DNA of 64,000 bases from UBA2336 sp036787955 (lineage in GTDB: Bacteria; Bacteroidota; Bacteroidia; Cytophagales; Cyclobacteriaceae): positions 248,001 to 312,000 of the forward strand of contig DAIQOI010000001.1 in assembly GCA_036787955.1 (NCBI GenBank). The letters are read 5' to 3'. Below are positions 26,282 through 35,162 of the stretch, in pieces; position 1 is the first letter of the stretch, and the number at the start of each line of letters is the position of its first letter. A program made the translations under genes and the position numbers. The notes beneath the pieces were generated by a model. The model did no database searches. It was given only the letters and a program-made list of their open reading frames with translations, and was not told where the DNA came from.

Positions 26282-27070
26282 ATGATGAACGTACCCACTC
26301 TTCAGGAACTAACGACCCGCGGTGAAACACCCGAAATACTTTTCTGGGTAGGTTGTGCCGGTTCTTATGACGACCGCTACAAGCGCGTTACCCGCGCATT
26401 TGCCAGAATACTGCTGGCAGCGGAAATCAAATTTGCTGTGCTGGGGCCGGAAGAAACCTGCACAGGCGACCCTGCCCGCAGAGCCGGCAATGAATTTCTT
26501 TTTCAGATGCAGGCCCTCAACAACATTCAGGTGCTGAATGGCTATGGCGTGAAGAAAATTGTTACCGCCTGCCCCCATTGCTTCAACACACTGAAAAACG
26601 AATACCCCGAACTGGGCGGCCATTACGAAGTCATGCATCATTCAGAATTCTTGCAACAACTTATTGGTGAGGGGCGCATCAGGCTGACGGACACATCCGT
26701 ATTCAAAGGAAAGAAAATCACCTACCACGACTCCTGTTATCTGGGCCGGGCCAATGGTGTTTACGAAGCACCGCGCGCAGTACTCGAAGCCCTCGATGCC
26801 GACCTGGTGGAAATGAAACGGTGCAGAACCCGCGGATTGTGCTGCGGTGCCGGGGGCGCTCAAATGTTTAAAGATGCCGAAAAAGGAAACAAGGAAATTA
26901 ATATCGAGCGCACAGAAGAGGCGCTTCGCACCGGGGCCTCAACCATTGCCGTAGCCTGCCCCTTTTGCATGACCATGATGACCGATGGGATAAAGGCTAA
27001 AGAAAAAGAACAGGAAGTAAAGGTTAAAGACCTTGCCGAACTAATAGCTGAAGCTCAGGGTTTAGGCTAA
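26282..27070 (+). CDS. CCG-domain Fe-S protein, HdrB/LutA-like
   Basis: A 262-residue soluble protein with two cysteine-rich CCG domains, the fold of HdrB, GlpC and LutA that holds a non-cubane or 4Fe-4S cluster. Key segments are GCAGSYDDR and CTGDPARRAGNE in the first half, TACPHCFNTLKNEYP, YHDSCYLGR, and LCCGAGGAQMF with CPFCMTMM in the second. It follows the membrane Fe-S protein on the same strand, and together they probably form one electron-transfer complex. ATG at 26282 and 26285 are both possible starts. A short gene of unknown function follows 14 bp downstream. Confidence 0.88.
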   Translation: MMNVPTLQELTTRGETPEILFWVGCAGSYDDRYKRVTRAFARILLAAEIKFAVLGPEETCTGDPARRAGNEFLFQMQALNNIQVLNGYGVKKIVTACPHCFNTLKNEYPELGGHYEVMHHSEFLQQLIGEGRIRLTDTSVFKGKKITYHDSCYLGRANGVYEAPRAVLEALDADLVEMKRCRTRGLCCGAGGAQMFKDAEKGNKEINIERTEEALRTGASTIAVACPFCMTMMTDGIKAKEKEQEVKVKDLAELIAEAQGLG

Positions 27071-27084
27071 TATAGCGATATCAT

Positions 27085-27579
27085 ATGTTTATTCCGTTTG
27101 AAAAACTTCCGCCTCAGGCAAAAGTTTGGATATATCCGCTGAGTCGGGCCCTTGCCCCAACCGAAGAATTAGGCATCGGTGAAAAACTGAAAGCCTTTGT
27201 GCAGCAATGGAAAGCACACGGACATGACCTGAAAGCCTCTTTTAAAATTCTGCATAGCCGCTTTATCGTTCTGGCGGTCGATGAAGAATATCACGCGCCC
27301 AGCGGTTGTTCCATTGATAGTTCAGTTCATGCGGTAGCGGACATACTTCAGTCGGCAGGATTGCAGCTGGCCGACCGCGGGCAGGTTTTCTTTCTGATAA
27401 ACAATACCATTCAGAATATTTCCGTTACCCGACTAAGGCAGTCCCTGAACGAAGGTATATGGAATGCCGACACATTGGTGTTTGACACATCCGTTACTAC
27501 GTATGGTGAGCTCAATCAAAATCCGGTTTCGGCCGGCAAAACCTGGCTGGTGCGTTACCTTAAACAGGTTTCGGTTTGA
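27085..27579 (+). CDS. Conserved Bacteroidota protein, 164 aa
   Basis: A 164-residue cytoplasmic protein with no signal or membrane segment. It resembles Bacteroidota proteins sometimes labelled ABC transporter ATPase, but it has no Walker motifs, so that name is misleading. The conserved-looking parts are VWIYPLSRAL near the start, FKILHSRFIVLAVDEEYHAPSGCSIDSSVH in the middle, and TTYGELNQNP near the end. It lies 14 bp after the CCG-domain Fe-S gene and 27 bp before the OmpA-family gene, on the same strand. Function unknown. Confidence 0.75.
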   Translation: MFIPFEKLPPQAKVWIYPLSRALAPTEELGIGEKLKAFVQQWKAHGHDLKASFKILHSRFIVLAVDEEYHAPSGCSIDSSVHAVADILQSAGLQLADRGQVFFLINNTIQNISVTRLRQSLNEGIWNADTLVFDTSVTTYGELNQNPVSAGKTWLVRYLKQVSV

Positions 27580-27606
27580 TTTTCGTAGCTTTAACAGATT
27601 TTTGGC

Positions 27607-29604
27607 ATGAAGCGGCTATTACCGGTTTCCGTATGGTTTTTTTTACTGATTGCCTGCAGTACCGAGCGCAAGGTGCAAAAATCCTTTTTGCGCGGTGAAT
27701 ACCAGCATGTAATAGAAACCCTGACATCCAAAAAAATATCAGATGCCGGAAAAGCCAATTACCTCATTGCCGAATCATATCGTCTCTCCAACCGCATCAA
27801 GCACGCCGAACCCTACTATGCCAAAGCCGGAGGTCGGGGCATTGATCGCGATTCTGTGCAGTTCTACTATGCGCAATCGCTGAAGGCCAACGCCAGGTAC
27901 GATGAAGCCAGAAAACAGCTCGATGAACTGATTAAACGCACTTCCAATGAAGCGCTGAGAAACCGCGCTCAAATGGAGTACAACGGGCTGGCTTACCTGG
28001 AAAAACTCAGGGAAAAGCCCAGCTACTATCGTGTTAAAAATCTTGAAACGCTCAATAGTGCGCAAAGCGAATATAATCCGGTGTTTCTGAACAACGAATT
28101 ATATTTCACCTCATCGCGGGGCAATGGTAAACTCTATGCTGCCACCGGTACGCCTTTTACCAGCCTTTACAAAGTAGCCAGTCGGGGCGCCATTGTTGAC
28201 ATCGCCACCGTGGCGCCTCTGCCCTCCTTCATCAACATGCCCAACGTAAACAACGGCTGCGTAACCTTCAGCCCCGATGGACGCACCATGGTATTTGCAC
28301 GCGGCAACTCGGGCAAGCGCAAGGGCGGAGATGATGTGGATCTGTACATTTCAAGATTCAGGAACGGACAATGGACGGAGCCACAAATCATCACAGGCGG
28401 AGTAAATACACCCGACTTCTGGGATTCAACACCGGCCTTTAGTCCGGATGGACGAACCCTGTACTTTGCATCCAACCGCAAGGGCGGGTTTGGAGGAACG
28501 GATCTGTATTCTGCACAAATGGACTCCCGCGGCCGCTTTTCGCGCGTGCGCAACCTGGGGCCCGAAATCAATACACCCGGCAATGAGATGTTTCCCTATA
28601 TGGCCGAAGACGGAAAGCTCTATTTTGCATCAGACGGCCACCCGGGCTTTGGCGGCCTGGATTTGTTTGTCGTGAAGCGGTCGGGAGGAAAAACCATCAT
28701 CGAAAACCTCGGTGAGCCGATGAACTCGGCAGGAGATGACTTTGGCATCTTTCTGTTTCGCCCCGACCGCGGATTCTTTACCTCCAACCGCGAAGGCGGA
28801 AAAGGCGATGACGACATCTATACCTTTGTGAATGAAGACCCCGATCTGAAGGTGGTAAACTACTATCTGGCGGGCATCACCTACACACCCGATAAGGAAG
28901 GCAAACTGCAGATATTGCCCAACACCAAAGTATCGCTGGTCGACAACAAGGGCGATGTGATGCAGGATTACGTTACCGGCAATGACGGCAAGTTTCTGTT
29001 CCGCGTTTATGAAAATGAAGATTATACGCTGATAGGAGAATCAGAGGGATATCTGACCAAACGCCAACCCTATACCACCAGGGGAAAAGCTGTTGACCCG
29101 TCCACCCTCAAAGAACTGGTAACCAACATCACCTTCGATACCATTGTAGTGCTCGATAAAATTGAAATCAACAAAATTTTTGTACTGGAAAATATTTACT
29201 ACGATTTCAATAAGTACGACATCAACCCGGCGGCCGCCCGTGAACTCGATAAACTCGCACAGATACTGATCGATAATCCTGAAATCAAGATAGAATTAAG
29301 TTCCCATACCGACAGTGTGGACACGGAAGAATACAATATGTGGTTATCTCAAAAGCGTGCAGAATCGGCTGTTAATTACCTGATCAGAAAAGGTATTTCA
29401 CCCGACAGGATGATTGCCAAAGGCTACGGTGAATCCCGCCCCATCGCACGCAACACCAACCCCGATGGTACCGATAACCCGGAAGGAAGAGCTAAAAACC
29501 GCAGGACGGAATTTAAAATTCTGGAGGTGGGCGTTCTTCCAAAACCATTGGAAGATGAAGAGTTTGACGAAGACAAGTACTTCCGAAAGAAAGACGGACA
29601 ATAA
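27607..29604 (+). CDS. OmpA family lipoprotein with TPR and PD40 beta-propeller repeats
   Basis: A 665-residue outer-membrane protein. A lipoprotein signal ends LLIAC (Cys about 17). Then come a TPR-like helical region (about 20-130), a beta-propeller of PD40/WD40-like repeats (about 140-400, with FSPDGRTMVFAR, FSPDGRTLYFAS and AEDGKLYFASDG), a carboxypeptidase-regulatory-like segment (about 420-510), and a C-terminal OmpA domain (about 520-640). In the last, SSHTDSVDTEEYNMWLSQKRAESAVNYL is the peptidoglycan-binding region. The architecture is typical of Bacteroidota proteins related to PorE/T9SS accessory proteins, but this type has many paralogues. The role is probably in outer membrane-peptidoglycan anchoring. 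Confidence 0.88.
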   Translation: MKRLLPVSVWFFLLIACSTERKVQKSFLRGEYQHVIETLTSKKISDAGKANYLIAESYRLSNRIKHAEPYYAKAGGRGIDRDSVQFYYAQSLKANARYDEARKQLDELIKRTSNEALRNRAQMEYNGLAYLEKLREKPSYYRVKNLETLNSAQSEYNPVFLNNELYFTSSRGNGKLYAATGTPFTSLYKVASRGAIVDIATVAPLPSFINMPNVNNGCVTFSPDGRTMVFARGNSGKRKGGDDVDLYISRFRNGQWTEPQIITGGVNTPDFWDSTPAFSPDGRTLYFASNRKGGFGGTDLYSAQMDSRGRFSRVRNLGPEINTPGNEMFPYMAEDGKLYFASDGHPGFGGLDLFVVKRSGGKTIIENLGEPMNSAGDDFGIFLFRPDRGFFTSNREGGKGDDDIYTFVNEDPDLKVVNYYLAGITYTPDKEGKLQILPNTKVSLVDNKGDVMQDYVTGNDGKFLFRVYENEDYTLIGESEGYLTKRQPYTTRGKAVDPSTLKELVTNITFDTIVVLDKIEINKIFVLENIYYDFNKYDINPAAARELDKLAQILIDNPEIKIELSSHTDSVDTEEYNMWLSQKRAESAVNYLIRKGISPDRMIAKGYGESRPIARNTNPDGTDNPEGRAKNRRTEFKILEVGVLPKPLEDEEFDEDKYFRKKDGQ

Positions 29605-29613
29605 CCACACAGC

Positions 29614-29640
29614 CTGGTTACTAACCGGCCGGTTTCTTTT
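29614..29640 (+). terminator. Possible terminator after the OmpA-family gene
   Basis: CTGGTT (29614-29619) can pair with AACCGG (29623-29628), with one G-T pair and a 3-nt loop. The U-rich stretch CCGGTTTCTTTT follows. The stem is short, so this is a weak call. Confidence 0.35.
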
Positions 29641-29685
29641 CTAATTTTGAGCACTGAAATATCCTCATTATAAAACTGCTGCATT

Positions 29686-31086
29686 ATGGATTACCGCATT
29701 GAAAAGGATACCATGGGCGAGGTATGCGTGCCGGCCGATAAATACTGGGGGGCTCAAACCGAACGCTCACGCAACAACTTTAAGATTGGTCCGGAAGGAA
29801 CCATGCCGCGCGAGATCATCTACGCTTTTGCCTACCTGAAAAAAGCTGCAGCCCTGGCCAATTATCAGCTTGGTGTACTGTCTGAAGAAAAGAAAAATCT
29901 GATTGTCCGCGTTTGCGATGAAATTCTGGAAGGCAAACTGGACGATCAGTTTCCGCTCGTCATCTGGCAGACCGGCTCGGGCACACAAAGCAACATGAAT
30001 GTGAACGAAGTAATTGCTTACCGTGCTCACGTGCTCAGCGGGGGAAAACTGACAGACGACAAGAAAATCCTTCATCCCAACGATGATGTGAACAAATCGC
30101 AATCATCCAACGATACATTTCCCACAGCCATGCACATTGCTGCCTATAAAATGGTGATGGAAATTACCCTGCCCGGCATGCAAAAACTGCGCGACACCCT
30201 TCACCGCAAGGCAAAAGCATTTGCAAACATTGTAAAAACAGGACGCACGCATTTTATGGACGCCACCCCGCTGACATTGGGACAGGAATTTTCCGGCTAT
30301 GTGCAGCAGTTGGATAACAGCATGCGTGCTATACGCAACGCACTTGAGATGGTAAGCGAGCTGGCGCTGGGAGGCACAGCCGTTGGCACCGGCCTTAATG
30401 CACCCAAAGGATACGATGTGTTGGTGGCAAAAATAATTGCCGAACTAACCGGTTATCCTTTCAAGACAGCACCCAACAAGTTTGAAGCCCTGGCTGCTCA
30501 CGATGCCATGGTCGAATTATCAGGCGCCCTAAAGCGCGCTGCAGTAGCATTGATGAAAATCGGGAATGATATACGGATGCTCAGCTCAGGTCCACGTGCC
30601 GGCATTGGTGAAATTTTGATACCCGATAATGAACCCGGCTCATCCATTATGCCCGGCAAGGTAAATCCCACCCAGCCCGAAGCCCTAACCATGGTTTGTG
30701 CACAGGTAATGGGCAACGATGTGGCAGTATCAGTAGGAGGATCCAATGGTCATTTTGAGCTGAACGTATTTAAACCCCTGATTGCCGCAAACGTATTACA
30801 ATCGGCACGCTTGCTGGGCGATGCCTGTGTTTCATTCAATGACAAGTGTGCCGAAGGAATAGAACCTAACCTGCCGGTTATCAGGCAACATCTGGAAAAC
30901 TCCCTAATGCTGGTAACAGCACTGAATCCACATATTGGCTACGAAAATGCGGCACGGATAGCCAAAAAAGCACATAAGGAAAACAAAACCCTGCGCGAAG
31001 CAGCCATAGAACTGGGTCTGCTTACCTCCGAGCAATTTGACCAGTGGGTAAGGCCGGAAAAGATGGTGGGCAACCTCAATACGTAG
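29686..31086 (+). CDS. fumC: Class II fumarate hydratase
   Basis: Fumarase C interconverts fumarate and malate in the TCA cycle. The 466-residue product has the family signature GSSIMPGKVNPTQPE, whose loop carries the catalytic Ser, along with TGSGTQSNMNVNEVI and the GRTHFMDATPLTLGQE segment with the catalytic His region. Length is normal for the class II (iron-independent, heat-stable) type. The gene stands in its own interval between the OmpA-family gene and a SPOR-like gene, with 81 bp upstream. Confidence 0.96.
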   Translation: MDYRIEKDTMGEVCVPADKYWGAQTERSRNNFKIGPEGTMPREIIYAFAYLKKAAALANYQLGVLSEEKKNLIVRVCDEILEGKLDDQFPLVIWQTGSGTQSNMNVNEVIAYRAHVLSGGKLTDDKKILHPNDDVNKSQSSNDTFPTAMHIAAYKMVMEITLPGMQKLRDTLHRKAKAFANIVKTGRTHFMDATPLTLGQEFSGYVQQLDNSMRAIRNALEMVSELALGGTAVGTGLNAPKGYDVLVAKIIAELTGYPFKTAPNKFEALAAHDAMVELSGALKRAAVALMKIGNDIRMLSSGPRAGIGEILIPDNEPGSSIMPGKVNPTQPEALTMVCAQVMGNDVAVSVGGSNGHFELNVFKPLIAANVLQSARLLGDACVSFNDKCAEGIEPNLPVIRQHLENSLMLVTALNPHIGYENAARIAKKAHKENKTLREAAIELGLLTSEQFDQWVRPEKMVGNLNT

Positions 31087-31133
31087 ATTATCCAAATAAT
31101 TCGTACTTTTATTCAACTTTTTAAGCTTTAACC

Positions 31134-31766
31134 ATGAAAACAACCGTTCAACTCCTCTGTCTGGCTTTACTTTTTGCGGGCACATCTGCTTTCGCCCAGC
31201 TGTCCAAGCAGGAGAAAAAAGAGTGGAAAAAGAAAGCCAAGGAATACGCAAAAAATCCCGCCAACCTGAAGCAGTTTACCGAAGAAAAACAATCGGCCGA
31301 GAACCAGGTAAACACGCTTAACCGCAAAATTACCGAGATGCAGAGTGCCATGAGCAACAAAGACGCGCGCATAGCCGAACTCGAAGACCAGCTTACACAG
31401 TTGCGCGGCCAGCTGGCCCAGGCCCGTGCCGAAATACAACAGCTCAAGGAAACACCCGTTGTTAATCCAATGGATTTTTCCAAGGGCGTAGTTTTTAAAG
31501 TGCAGGTAGGAGCCTTCAAAAACAAGGATCTTTCCAAGTACTTCGACAACAATCCTAACTTTGGTGGCGAGGTTCGCGAGAACGAACCCCAACGCATTAC
31601 CATCGGTATCTTCCGCGATTACTGGGAAGCCGACCAGTTTAAAAAGTATATGCGCGAAATGGGAGTGAAAGATGCCTGGATTGTACCCTATAAAGATGGG
31701 CAGCGCGTTGATATTAAAGATGTGCTGGAAGGTGTGATAGGCGATAAGCCCGAAGCAAAAAAATAA
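31134..31766 (+). CDS. Periplasmic coiled-coil protein with SPOR-like C-terminus
   Basis: A 210-residue exported protein. It has a signal peptide (residues 1-21, ending SAFAQ), a lysine-rich stretch, a coiled coil (about 45-105, TEMQSAMSNKDARIAELEDQL), and a C-terminal domain (about 118-185) that looks like a SPOR fold (VVFKVQVGAFKNKDLSKYF...ITIGIFRDYWEADQFKKYM). SPOR domains bind denuded peptidoglycan. The degree of match is moderate, so SPOR-like is an inference. A good terminator follows at 31790. Confidence 0.75.
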   Translation: MKTTVQLLCLALLFAGTSAFAQLSKQEKKEWKKKAKEYAKNPANLKQFTEEKQSAENQVNTLNRKITEMQSAMSNKDARIAELEDQLTQLRGQLAQARAEIQQLKETPVVNPMDFSKGVVFKVQVGAFKNKDLSKYFDNNPNFGGEVRENEPQRITIGIFRDYWEADQFKKYMREMGVKDAWIVPYKDGQRVDIKDVLEGVIGDKPEAKK

Positions 31767-31789
31767 AGTTTACAGAATAATTGCACTTT

Positions 31790-31827
31790 AAGGCTGCCTA
31801 TCAGAAGAGGCGGCCTTATTGTTTTTC
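31790..31827 (+). terminator. Intrinsic terminator after the SPOR-like gene
   Basis: AAGGCTGCC (31790-31798) pairs with GGCGGCCTT (31809-31817), with a single G-T pair and a 10-nt loop. ATTGTTTTT follows. This is a strong rho-independent terminator shape separating the SPOR-like gene from the glycine-rich protein gene. Confidence 0.75.
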
Positions 31828-31883
31828 GACCGGAACCGGAAATTGAAAAACACATACAGTACCGCGTTTCTTTTTTACAACGC

Positions 31884-32675
31884 ATGGTGATCAGGATTTT
31901 AACTTTAGTCATCTGGCTGTTTGCTCTGTCCGAAAGAGTGTACGGCCAAATCCGCTATACCAAACTGGTTATACCGAAAGGCAAAACACTAACCATTGAC
32001 AATATTTCTGATATCCTTGTAGCCGACACGCTGGTGCTTCAGGACTCGGCAGTCATCCAGCTCAATTCAATGCGTCCGGAAAATATCATTCGCGCAAAAC
32101 AGATACGAATTGAAGGCACGGCTTTTATAGATGGCAAGGGCGCCCATGGACAACAGGGGCGCAACGGCAGGCCGGGAAACAGTGGTCAGGGTCCGTGTAA
32201 GGACGGTACACCTGGTTTACAGGCACAGAGTGGCCTGGCGGGGGTGAACGGTGTGAACCTGACGATATACTGTGACGAACTTATTATTGCAAAAAAACTC
32301 GAGATAAACCTGACAGGCGGTAATGGCGGCAACGGGGGCAACGGGGGTGCCGGCGGTGACGGAAGTCCGGGTACCCTGCACTGCAGCGGAGGAAACGGTG
32401 GCCAGGGTGGGAACGGAGGAAGAGGAGGCGATGGCGGCCAGGGCGGGAACTTCATCTTTCAGGGCCCTCGGGCCATGGCGGTTAAGGAATGGTTAGGAAC
32501 TAAGCTCATCGTTCGCAACGATGGAGGCTTGCCCGGTCAGGGCGGCAAAGGGGGCATTGCCGGTGCTCCCGGCCAGGGACCGAACCGCAAAAACGGCCGA
32601 AGCGGATTGTCCGGCATGGACGGGGCTATGGGTACACGCGGAAGGCCCGGCAGTATAATCTTTCGGATCGACTGA
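31884..32675 (+). CDS. Secreted glycine-rich collagen-like protein
   Basis: A 263-residue exported protein with a signal peptide (about 1-22). A beta-rich region with IPKGKTLTIDN and QIRIEGTAFIDGKG resembles a single-stranded beta-helix entry. Low-complexity glycine-rich stretches follow (about 85-125, 145-190 and 215-255) with GGNGGNGGNGG, GQGGNGGRGGDGG and GxxGxxG spacing. Two Cys pairs lie around residues 105-170. It could be a surface or matrix polymer-like protein. No known enzyme domain is visible. Its ATG stop overlaps the recJ start (TGATGG), so it may be co-transcribed with recJ, an odd pairing. Confidence 0.7.
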   Translation: MVIRILTLVIWLFALSERVYGQIRYTKLVIPKGKTLTIDNISDILVADTLVLQDSAVIQLNSMRPENIIRAKQIRIEGTAFIDGKGAHGQQGRNGRPGNSGQGPCKDGTPGLQAQSGLAGVNGVNLTIYCDELIIAKKLEINLTGGNGGNGGNGGAGGDGSPGTLHCSGGNGGQGGNGGRGGDGGQGGNFIFQGPRAMAVKEWLGTKLIVRNDGGLPGQGGKGGIAGAPGQGPNRKNGRSGLSGMDGAMGTRGRPGSIIFRID

Positions 32676-34378
32676 TGGAAAAACGATGGCTATATAAACC
32701 GTTGCCACCGGCTGACCGCATTGAACGGCTTAGCCGGTTAATTAACCTCAACCCATACCTTACAGCCGTTTTGTTACAACGCGGCATTGATAACCCTGAG
32801 AAGGCCAGGCAATACTTTGCTCCACAACTGGACGACCTGCACGATCCCTTTCTGATGAAGGACATGCGCAAGGCTGTGCAGCGGTTGCATCGGGCTATAA
32901 CAAACCGGGAAAAAATTTTGATTTATGGAGATTATGATGTGGACGGCACCACAGCAGTTGCGCTGGTTTTCCTTTATCTCACGTCCTTTTATTCTCAGTG
33001 CGAAATTTACATACCTGATCGCCACCGCGAAGGATACGGTATTTCAAAAGAAGGTGTGCAGTATGCGCATGATGGCGGATTCTCACTGATTATTGCCCTT
33101 GATTGTGGCATCAAGGCTTCCGACATGGTGGCACTTGGCAACCTCAAAGGAATAGATTTTATTATCTGCGACCACCACCTCCCCGGCGATAACATCCCAC
33201 ATGCGGTAGCGGTACTCGATCCCAAACAAACCGATTGTGCTTATCCATTTAAAGAACTGAGCGGGTGCGGCCTGGGCTTTAAACTGATGCAGGCCTATGC
33301 CCGTTCTTACCGCCAGGAAAAAGAAGTATTCGACTATCTTGACCTGGTTGCTGTAAGCATCGCCTCCGATATTGTTCCCATCAATGGCGAAAACCGCATA
33401 CTGGCTTATCATGGCATCAGAAAATTAAATGAGAATCCCCAGCCCGGCCTGGCGGCACTTAAGGAGGTTGCGGGCGTAAATAATGAAGTAGATGTAACCT
33501 CCATTGTATTTGCGCTGGGGCCACGCATCAATGCAGCCGGACGGATTGCACACGCCAGTGCTGCGGTTGACCTGCTCATTTCGCGAACGATAGCTGAAGC
33601 CCGCGAAAAGGCCGGCATAGTGAACGACAATAACATCCTACGAAGAGAGTATGATCTGACCACCACCGAAGAAGCACTTGCCATGATTGAAGCCGATGAA
33701 TCGCAACGCACTGCAAGTGCTACCGTCCTGTACAAAGACAACTGGCACAAAGGCGTAGTGGGTATCGTGGCAGCCCGTTGCATTGAACAATATTACCGCC
33801 CTACCATCATCCTCACATCGTCCGATGGAAAAATTACCGGCTCGGCCCGCAGCATCAAAGATTTCGATTTGTACGATGCCCTGTTGCAGTGCAGCGACCT
33901 GCTGGAAAAATTTGGCGGACACCGGCATGCGGCAGGCCTTACCCTGCTGCCCGAAAACCTCACAGCCTTTATACACCGTTTTCAGCAGGTGGCGGGCGAG
34001 CGCCTTACGCCTGAAATGCTCAAGCCCGCACTGGAAATTGATGTATCGCTGCCGCTTCATGTCATAACACCTGCTTTTGTAAATATCATGAACCGCATGG
34101 CCCCTTTTGGGCCGGAAAATCACCGACCCGTGTTTGCGGCACAAAATGTGCAGGTAGTTTATACACTCACGGCCTTTAAAGAGCGGCACCTCCGGTTCAC
34201 CGTTCAGCAACAGGGCAGCGATCGCCTGTTTCAGGCAGTGGCATTTAACATGGCCGAACAGTACAACAGACTGGCACAGGGCGAAACCTTCCACATGGCA
34301 TTTACCGTGGAAGAAAACCATTACAACGGCAACACTTCTATTCAACTGAAGGTAAAAGACATTAAGTTTGACCAATGA
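32675..34378 (+). CDS. recJ: Single-stranded-DNA-specific exonuclease RecJ
   Basis: RecJ degrades single-stranded DNA 5' to 3' in recombination and mismatch or base-excision repair. The 567-residue product has the DHH phosphoesterase motifs: DYDVDGTTA (motif I), the LDCGIKA region, CDHHLPGD (the DHH motif), and NEVDVTSIVFALGPRINAAGRI. The DHHA1 domain has GGHRHAAG, and a C-terminal OB fold follows. The start overlaps the stop of the glycine-rich gene by one base, and the stop overlaps the lptB start by four (ATGA), so the three genes are likely co-transcribed. Confidence 0.96.
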   Translation: MEKRWLYKPLPPADRIERLSRLINLNPYLTAVLLQRGIDNPEKARQYFAPQLDDLHDPFLMKDMRKAVQRLHRAITNREKILIYGDYDVDGTTAVALVFLYLTSFYSQCEIYIPDRHREGYGISKEGVQYAHDGGFSLIIALDCGIKASDMVALGNLKGIDFIICDHHLPGDNIPHAVAVLDPKQTDCAYPFKELSGCGLGFKLMQAYARSYRQEKEVFDYLDLVAVSIASDIVPINGENRILAYHGIRKLNENPQPGLAALKEVAGVNNEVDVTSIVFALGPRINAAGRIAHASAAVDLLISRTIAEAREKAGIVNDNNILRREYDLTTTEEALAMIEADESQRTASATVLYKDNWHKGVVGIVAARCIEQYYRPTIILTSSDGKITGSARSIKDFDLYDALLQCSDLLEKFGGHRHAAGLTLLPENLTAFIHRFQQVAGERLTPEMLKPALEIDVSLPLHVITPAFVNIMNRMAPFGPENHRPVFAAQNVQVVYTLTAFKERHLRFTVQQQGSDRLFQAVAFNMAEQYNRLAQGETFHMAFTVEENHYNGNTSIQLKVKDIKFDQ

Positions 34379-35121
34379 AACTGCGCGCTGAAAACCTGGT
34401 AAAAAAATACAAAACCCGAACGGTGGTCGATCATGTTACAGTGGAGGTGAACCAGGGCGAGATTGTAGGATTATTGGGGCCGAATGGAGCAGGCAAAACC
34501 ACAACGTTTTACATGATTGTAGGTTTGATTAAGCCCAATGAAGGATCCATTTATCTGGATGAAGAAGAAATCACCCCGCTGCCCATGTACCGGCGCGCAC
34601 GCAGGGGCATCGGTTACCTGGCACAGGAAGCATCGGTTTTCAGAAAACTGACCGTTGAAGAAAATATTCTGGCTGTGCTGGAAATGCGCGGATATACGGC
34701 TAAAGAAAGAAAAGAAAAAACCGATCAGCTTATCGAAGAATTCAGCCTGCAAAAGGTACGCAAAAGCCTGGGGATGTCCCTTTCAGGCGGGGAGCGAAGA
34801 CGAACGGAAATTGCCCGCGCACTGGCTGTGGACCCAAAATTTGTGCTGCTCGATGAACCCTTTGCCGGGGTGGATCCCATTGCCGTGGAGGAAATTCAGT
34901 CTATCGTTGCCCGCCTGAAAAGCAAAAACATTGGCATTCTCATTACAGACCATAACGTGGATGAGACCCTTTCTATAACCGACCGCGCCTACCTGATGGT
35001 TGACGGCAAGCTGTTCCGCTCAGGAACGGCCCAGCAATTAGCCGATGACCCCCTGGTGCGCAAGGTGTACCTCGGTCAGAATTTTGAATTGCGCAGGGCG
35101 CGTGTAACATCAGGTCCCTGA
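34375..35121 (+). CDS. lptB: LPS export ABC transporter ATPase LptB
   Basis: LptB is the cytoplasmic ATPase of the LptBFG complex that extracts lipopolysaccharide from the inner membrane. The 248-residue product has Walker A GPNGAGKTT, the Q-loop region YLAQEASVFRKLTVEENI, the signature LSGGERRRTEIARALA, Walker B VLLDEPFAGVDP, and the switch His in ITDHNVDETL. The long match to LptB in both the Q-loop and signature region makes this more specific than a generic ABC ATPase. Translationally coupled to recJ. LptF/G are not in the window. Confidence 0.93.
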   Translation: MKLRAENLVKKYKTRTVVDHVTVEVNQGEIVGLLGPNGAGKTTTFYMIVGLIKPNEGSIYLDEEEITPLPMYRRARRGIGYLAQEASVFRKLTVEENILAVLEMRGYTAKERKEKTDQLIEEFSLQKVRKSLGMSLSGGERRRTEIARALAVDPKFVLLDEPFAGVDPIAVEEIQSIVARLKSKNIGILITDHNVDETLSITDRAYLMVDGKLFRSGTAQQLADDPLVRKVYLGQNFELRRARVTSGP

Positions 35122-35162
35122 GTCTTTTTATTTTGCAGGCCGGATTCCTGTATATTTAAACC

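Noticed and set aside
32186..32455. Proline-rich frame opposite the glycine-rich gene
   Set aside because: Pro-rich translation is the expected antisense of Gly codons; there is no start context or homology.
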